Shown here in pieces: positions 5,334 through 8,828 of a stretch of DNA of 8,828 nt. The notes beneath the pieces were generated by a model. It did not search any database. It was not told the DNA's origin and saw only the letters and a list, made by a program, of their open reading frames with translations. How positions within the stretch are numbered: position 1 is the stretch's first letter; each line of letters opens with the position of its first letter. Source of the DNA: an uncultured Porphyromonas sp. (lineage in GTDB: Bacteria; Bacteroidota; Bacteroidia; Bacteroidales; Porphyromonadaceae); assembly GCA_902465775.1 (NCBI GenBank), contig CABQOJ010000041.1, positions 1 through 8,828 of the forward strand, written 5' to 3'. The position numbers and the translations under genes are program-made.

Positions 5334-6310
5334 TATGGGTTCATCCTGAGTGGCTCTGGGCGCTCCTGCTCCTACCGCTACTGGTGCTGCTCTACATTCG
5401 CTACAACAAGCGCCACCAAGCAAAGCTTTCGCTCTCGGCGTACCGTCTTTTGCCTAAAGGAAGCGGGTGGCGAAGCTATCTGCGGGCTTTGCCTTTTGCC
5501 CTAGAGCTCCTAGCGCTGGCGGCGATGATCGTGGCACTGGCTCGCCCGCAGGACTCCAGCCACTGGGAGGAGCGATCGATACAAGGCATCGACCTCGTCC
5601 TCGCCATGGACCTCAGTGGCAGTATGCAGGCGCTAGACTTAAAGCCGAACCGCTTTGAGGCAGCGCGCACTGTGGCGAGCGAAATGATCGCTGCTCGTCC
5701 GAATGACAACATTGGTCTGGTTGTCTTCGCTGGGGAGAGCTTTACGCTCTGTCCGCTGACGGTGGATCACGACGTGATCCTGCAGATGCTCGAGGCCACG
5801 GAGATAGGACAGCTAGAGGACGGAACCGCCATCGGACTAGGGCTAGCGACCGCGATCAATACGCTCCGTGGTAGCGACAACAAGAGCAAAGTGATCATCC
5901 TCCTGACCGACGGGTCAAACAATGCGGGCGACATAACCCCCTCGATGGCCGCTGAGTTAGCACAGCAGTACGGCATACGTATCTACACCGTGGCGGCTGG
6001 AACCAATGGCGTCGCTAAGTTCCCCGTGCAGACCGCTTCTGGCATCGAATATGTGGAGGCCGATGTGCAAATTGACGAAGGTACGCTACGACACATTGCC
6101 CAGCAGACGGGCGGGAAGTACTATCGTGCGACCGACGAGACGAAGCTACACGAGATCTATAAGGAGATCGACTCACTCGAGAAGTCTCGCCTGACCTCTC
6201 GTTCGGTGAGTGCTTACGAAGAGCGCTATATGCTATTCGCTTTGCTTGCTATCGTGCTCCTTGGCGCCGCCTTCTTATTACGAACCACCTTGCTGCGAGC
6301 TAACCCATGA
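5330..6310 (+). CDS. batA: BatA, vWA-domain inner-membrane protein
   Basis: The product has 326 residues. The pattern is that of BatA/BatB: membrane segment ~6-24, a short cytoplasmic stretch with RYNKRH, membrane segment ~54-71 ending ARPQ, a vWA domain ~87-285 and a last membrane segment ~300-318. The metal site (MIDAS) is complete: DLSGSM (94-99), the threonine in DGTAIGLG (T166) and TDGSN (193-197). The vWA domain is expected to bind a divalent metal and a protein ligand; with both ends membrane-embedded it faces the periplasm. In Bacteroides fragilis, bat genes affect aerotolerance, but the molecular client is not settled. The start is backed by AAAGGAGGG and by the ATGA overlap with the preceding gene. 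It overlaps batB by another ATGA. Confidence 0.95.
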   Translation: MIWVHPEWLWALLLLPLLVLLYIRYNKRHQAKLSLSAYRLLPKGSGWRSYLRALPFALELLALAAMIVALARPQDSSHWEERSIQGIDLVLAMDLSGSMQALDLKPNRFEAARTVASEMIAARPNDNIGLVVFAGESFTLCPLTVDHDVILQMLEATEIGQLEDGTAIGLGLATAINTLRGSDNKSKVIILLTDGSNNAGDITPSMAAELAQQYGIRIYTVAAGTNGVAKFPVQTASGIEYVEADVQIDEGTLRHIAQQTGGKYYRATDETKLHEIYKEIDSLEKSRLTSRSVSAYEERYMLFALLAIVLLGAAFLLRTTLLRANP

Positions 6311-7335
6311 TACAGTTTGCCTATCCCCTCCTGCTGTGGCTCCTGCTACTCGTGCCGCTCCTGCTACTCGTTATGATTGTCGGTCAGAGACGGCGACGCA
6401 AGCAGCAGCTGCGCTTCGCCACGCCTCAGATGCTACGGCAGATCATGCCCGACCGCTCAGCCAAGCGTGACTGGTGGCGCGCCTCGCTCAAGCTCATCGC
6501 CATCGCTCTGCTCATCGTGGCACTGGCTCGTCCGCAACTCTACACCCATGCGCCCGTCTCGTCACAGCAGACGGTCGGTGTCGACCTCGCCTTTTGCATA
6601 GACGTCTCCAACTCGATGGCGGCGCGTGACGTCAAGCCCGACCGTATCGGATTTGCCAAGCAGATTGTGACCCATACGATGCAGCAGTTGGCGGGCTCGC
6701 GGATCGCCATGGTCGTCTTCGCCGGAGGCGCTTACATACGTCTACCACTCACGCCCGACTTGCCGACGGCCCAGACCTTTCTCGCAGACATACAGCCGGG
6801 CATGGTCTCCAACCAAGGCACTAATCTAGGACAAGCGCTCGAGCGCTCTGCCCAAGCGCTCTCAGCTCCCTCACGAGCTGGCAAAGCGGTCATCCTCCTG
6901 ACCGATGGCGAGGACCATGAAGGCGGACTAGAGGAGGGCATCGAGCGACTCAAGGAGCAGGGAATCAAAGCTTACGTCGTAACCATCGGACTCCCCGAGG
7001 GAGCCACCATACCCATTGGCGAAACGCTCCTCACCGACTCGCTCGGCGTGCCTGTGCTCTCGAAGCCTAATCCTGAGATCACGGCTGACATTGCCGATGC
7101 TACGGGCGGGCAGAGCTTCGTCGGTAGCAGTCCCCGAGCCATTAGCAACCAGTTGGTCAACCAGCTCCGCACTTTGCCCCAAGCCAATCTGAGTGGCGAA
7201 GGAGATCAGATCGAGGAGCTCTACGCGCTACCCACGCTAGCGGCGCTTATCTTGCTCCTGCTCGCCAACGGGATCATGCGTCGCAAGAGTCGCCTCTTCA
7301 GTCGTATTCAAATCTTTGGTCATCATGATGCGTAA
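6307..7335 (+). CDS. batB: BatB, vWA-domain inner-membrane protein
   Basis: The product has 342 residues and shares its plan with BatA: membrane segment ~6-26 followed by RRRRK, membrane segment ~59-75 ending ARPQ, a vWA domain ~91-290 and a C-terminal membrane segment ~306-323 with a basic tail (RRKSR). The MIDAS residues are D99, S101 and S103 in DVSNSM, T172 in GTNLGQAL, and D200 in LLTDGED. A shared VALARPQ segment and the tandem position suggest BatA and BatB arose by duplication and probably work as a pair. The start overlaps the batA stop by 4 nt (ATGA), and no ribosome binding site is visible, so translation is likely coupled. The last codons overlap the start of batC. Confidence 0.95.
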   Translation: MIQFAYPLLLWLLLLVPLLLLVMIVGQRRRRKQQLRFATPQMLRQIMPDRSAKRDWWRASLKLIAIALLIVALARPQLYTHAPVSSQQTVGVDLAFCIDVSNSMAARDVKPDRIGFAKQIVTHTMQQLAGSRIAMVVFAGGAYIRLPLTPDLPTAQTFLADIQPGMVSNQGTNLGQALERSAQALSAPSRAGKAVILLTDGEDHEGGLEEGIERLKEQGIKAYVVTIGLPEGATIPIGETLLTDSLGVPVLSKPNPEITADIADATGGQSFVGSSPRAISNQLVNQLRTLPQANLSGEGDQIEELYALPTLAALILLLLANGIMRRKSRLFSRIQIFGHHDA

Positions 7336-7987
7336 GTCTTTATACATTGTCTTACTCTTGCTCTCTAGCCTGACACTCGTTGGGCAGACCGTACGACTAG
7401 ACGCACGGCGGGGTAACAAGAGCTACAATCGGGGCAACTACTCGTCAGCTCGTAAGGCTTACCTCTCGTCCGTGGCTCGTGACTCGGTCTACGCTCCCGC
7501 CCGACTTGGCCTAGGCGACGCACTCTATATGTCTGGCGACACGCTTGCTGCCGTGCAGATGTGGCAGCGCATAGCGAGCGACAGCAAGGCTGATCCACGC
7601 TTGCAGGCCTTAGCGTGGCACAACCTGGGCAACCGCTGTATGGATACCCAGCAGTATGACAAAGCGATCGAAGCTTACAAGGAATCGCTCCGCAGAAACC
7701 CTACTGACAATGAGACGCGCTACAACTTAGCCCTAGCGATCAAGCTCAACAAGCAGCCCCCACAGCAGGGTGGCGGTGGAGGCGGTGGCGGTGGGTCACA
7801 GTCCGATCCGTCGCAGACGCCTCCCGAGCAGCAACCCGAGCAGCAGCCGCAAGGCAAGCAGCCCGACCTCGACAAGTCACAGGCTGACCGTATCCTCGAT
7901 GCGCTCCGCCAACAAGAGCAGCACACACGCCAGCGCATCAACCAGCGCCAGCCACAGCAAAAGAATCAGAACAAGAAGAACTGGTAA
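7325..7987 (+). CDS. batC: BatC, periplasmic TPR protein
   Basis: The product has 220 residues from the ATG at 7325; the adjacent ATG at 7328 is equally possible, and a TTG at 7316 is less likely. Residues 1-20 form a signal peptide (RKSLYIVLLLLSSLTLVG). TPR-type helical repeats follow at ~26-59 and ~95-128 (ALAWHNLGNRCMDTQQYDKA, then IEAYKESLRRNPTDN, then NLALAIKLN). Nine glycines (149-157) lead into a Gln/Pro-rich linker (PEQQPEQQPQGKQP) and a last helix (SQADRILDALRQQEQHTRQR), which is characteristic of BatC. It is expected to act as a scaffold for BatA, BatB and BatD on the periplasmic side. The gene overlaps the end of batB by 11 nt and shares one base with batD (TAATG). Confidence 0.92.
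   Translation: MMRKSLYIVLLLLSSLTLVGQTVRLDARRGNKSYNRGNYSSARKAYLSSVARDSVYAPARLGLGDALYMSGDTLAAVQMWQRIASDSKADPRLQALAWHNLGNRCMDTQQYDKAIEAYKESLRRNPTDNETRYNLALAIKLNKQPPQQGGGGGGGGGSQSDPSQTPPEQQPEQQPQGKQPDLDKSQADRILDALRQQEQHTRQRINQRQPQQKNQNKKNW
7769..7795 (+). repeat. GGN codon run encoding nine glycines in batC
   Basis: Nine consecutive GGN codons, mostly alternating GGT and GGC, make a 27-bp low-complexity tract at the junction of the TPR domain and the Gln/Pro linker. Length changes in units of 3 would keep the frame and lengthen or shorten the linker. Confidence 0.8.
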
Positions 7988-8828
7988 TGCCACGCCTACG
8001 CACTTCGATACAACGCACCCTCCTGACGCTCACATGGCTCTGTGCCGTCGCCTTCGCGGGCTTAGCACAGCTCACAGTGATCGTTCCCCCGCAGGTCGCC
8101 GAGGGAGAGACCTTTCGGTTAGTTTATCGTGCTGCTGGAGCGCACGAGCTGGGCGCTTTTACCGCTCCGCAGATTGCCTCCGGGCTGAAGGTCCTCTACG
8201 GTCCGCAGCTCAACGTGCTACATGAGATGCGTGGAGGCGCCTCCAAAGAGTACACCACCATCACCTATACCCTGCAAGCGACCAAGGCGGGCACCTACGC
8301 CATCAGTGCGGCTCAGCTACGAGTCGGCCAGCGGAGCCTTATGGCTCTACCCAAGCGCGTACAAGTCGTAAGAGCTCAGGGGCTGTCACAGCAGTCGCTC
8401 GCCTCGGGAGAGTCGCTACGGATAGCAGACCGAGACATGTATATGCGTGCCGTCGTCTCGTCGCAGTCAGTCTACACGCAGCAACCAGTCCTCGTATCGC
8501 TCTACCTTTACTCACGCTACGGCAACCTCGCAGGCGTAGACCGCAAGCCCCCCGAGGTGACCGACTTCGTCACTAAGGAGATACCGCTACAGCGCACCAC
8601 CTGGGGCACCGAGCGAGTCGGTGGCAGGCTCATGTACAAGGCGCTCATCTGGCAAATCCTCGCTTACCCGCAGCGTAGCGGTGAGTTGATCATCCCCTCC
8701 TTTGAATATGAATTTCAAGTGGCGGTGAATCGGAATGTGGACAACGAAGAGGATCTTTTTGCCAATAAAGCTGTCGCAACGGCTCATAAGAAGTTGCACT
8801 CGCAACCCTTGAAGTTGACCGTACGACC
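7987..8828 (+). CDS. batD: BatD, N-terminal part (runs off the window)
   Basis: The frame from ATG 7987 stays open to the window end, giving 280 residues of a protein that is usually about 550-600 long. A signal peptide covers ~1-27 (LLTLTWLCAVAFAGLAQ). Predicted beta-sandwich domains follow: QLTVIVPPQVAEGETFRLVY (28-47) and the typical YTTITYTLQATKAGTYAISA, then a second unit from about 150 (DMYMRAVVSSQSVYTQQPVL, then VSLYLYSRYGNL). This order and the position after batC identify BatD. The missing 3' part should hold the rest of the ectodomain and a membrane anchor. BatD is expected to display periplasmic domains to the BatA/BatB vWA modules. Its ATG shares one base with the batC stop (TAATG), so translation is probably coupled. 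The segment around 8701-8760 is noticeably A+T-richer than the rest. Confidence 0.93.
   Translation, partial: MPRLRTSIQRTLLTLTWLCAVAFAGLAQLTVIVPPQVAEGETFRLVYRAAGAHELGAFTAPQIASGLKVLYGPQLNVLHEMRGGASKEYTTITYTLQATKAGTYAISAAQLRVGQRSLMALPKRVQVVRAQGLSQQSLASGESLRIADRDMYMRAVVSSQSVYTQQPVLVSLYLYSRYGNLAGVDRKPPEVTDFVTKEIPLQRTTWGTERVGGRLMYKALIWQILAYPQRSGELIIPSFEYEFQVAVNRNVDNEEDLFANKAVATAHKKLHSQPLKLTVR

Noticed and set aside
8701..8760. A+T-rich segment of batD as a possible recombination junction
   Set aside because: The reading frame and BatD-type sequence continue unbroken, and a 60-nt composition dip alone is not evidence of transfer.

Overview
The window looks like part of the chromosome of a Bacteroidota bacterium, most likely Porphyromonas or a close relative. 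Three things point there: a type IX secretion (T9SS) C-terminal sorting domain at the left edge, Bacteroidota-type -7 promoter boxes (TAnnTTTG) before transcription units, and the gene order moxR, DUF58, a BatD-like membrane protein, batA, batB, batC, batD, which is the Bacteroides aerotolerance (Bat) locus. Hand counts of single lines give about 58-63% GC in the Bat genes. The genus is inferred; no rRNA or species marker is present.

Layout. Positions 3-314 are the 3' end of a T9SS cargo gene. Its last codons and stop are duplicated in a 24-bp tandem repeat, and a rho-independent terminator follows (414-453). Positions 455-748 hold no convincing gene but carry a degenerate repeat array with 21-nt periodicity, closed at both ends by inverted copies of its core. 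A promoter box at 749-756 starts the first Bat unit: the MoxR AAA+ ATPase (781-1770) and a DUF58 protein (1819-2691), separated by a 7-nt tandem repeat that runs into the DUF58 start codon.

On the minus strand, between the two halves of the Bat locus, lies a lower-GC gene for a Fic-domain protein with an N-terminal inhibitory motif and a C-terminal winged-helix region (2720-3889). It has its own promoter, and both promoter elements begin within a 12-bp direct repeat that could be an operator. Positions 3931-4302 are mostly non-coding, with a 10-G homopolymer inside a potential G-quadruplex.

The second Bat unit starts at a promoter box at 4311-4318, 18/20 identical to the moxR one. It has a stem-loop in its leader and encodes a BatD-like/DUF4381-like membrane protein (4383-5333), BatA (5330-6310), BatB (6307-7335), BatC (7325-7987) and the first 280 residues of BatD (7987 to the window end). 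All junctions in this unit overlap by 1 to 11 nt, so translation is probably coupled.

How they work together: in known systems MoxR ATPases pair with von Willebrand factor A (vWA) proteins as a chaperone-like module at the cell envelope. Here one MoxR is encoded with three proteins that keep an intact DxSxS metal site (DUF58, BatA, BatB), two proteins that expose periplasmic beta-rich domains (the 316-residue protein and BatD), and a periplasmic tetratricopeptide (TPR) protein (BatC). The two near-identical promoters suggest the halves are co-expressed although Fic separates them. The main points of interest are the Fic insertion with its repeat-embedded promoter, the leader hairpin, and the three different repeat classes at gene borders.
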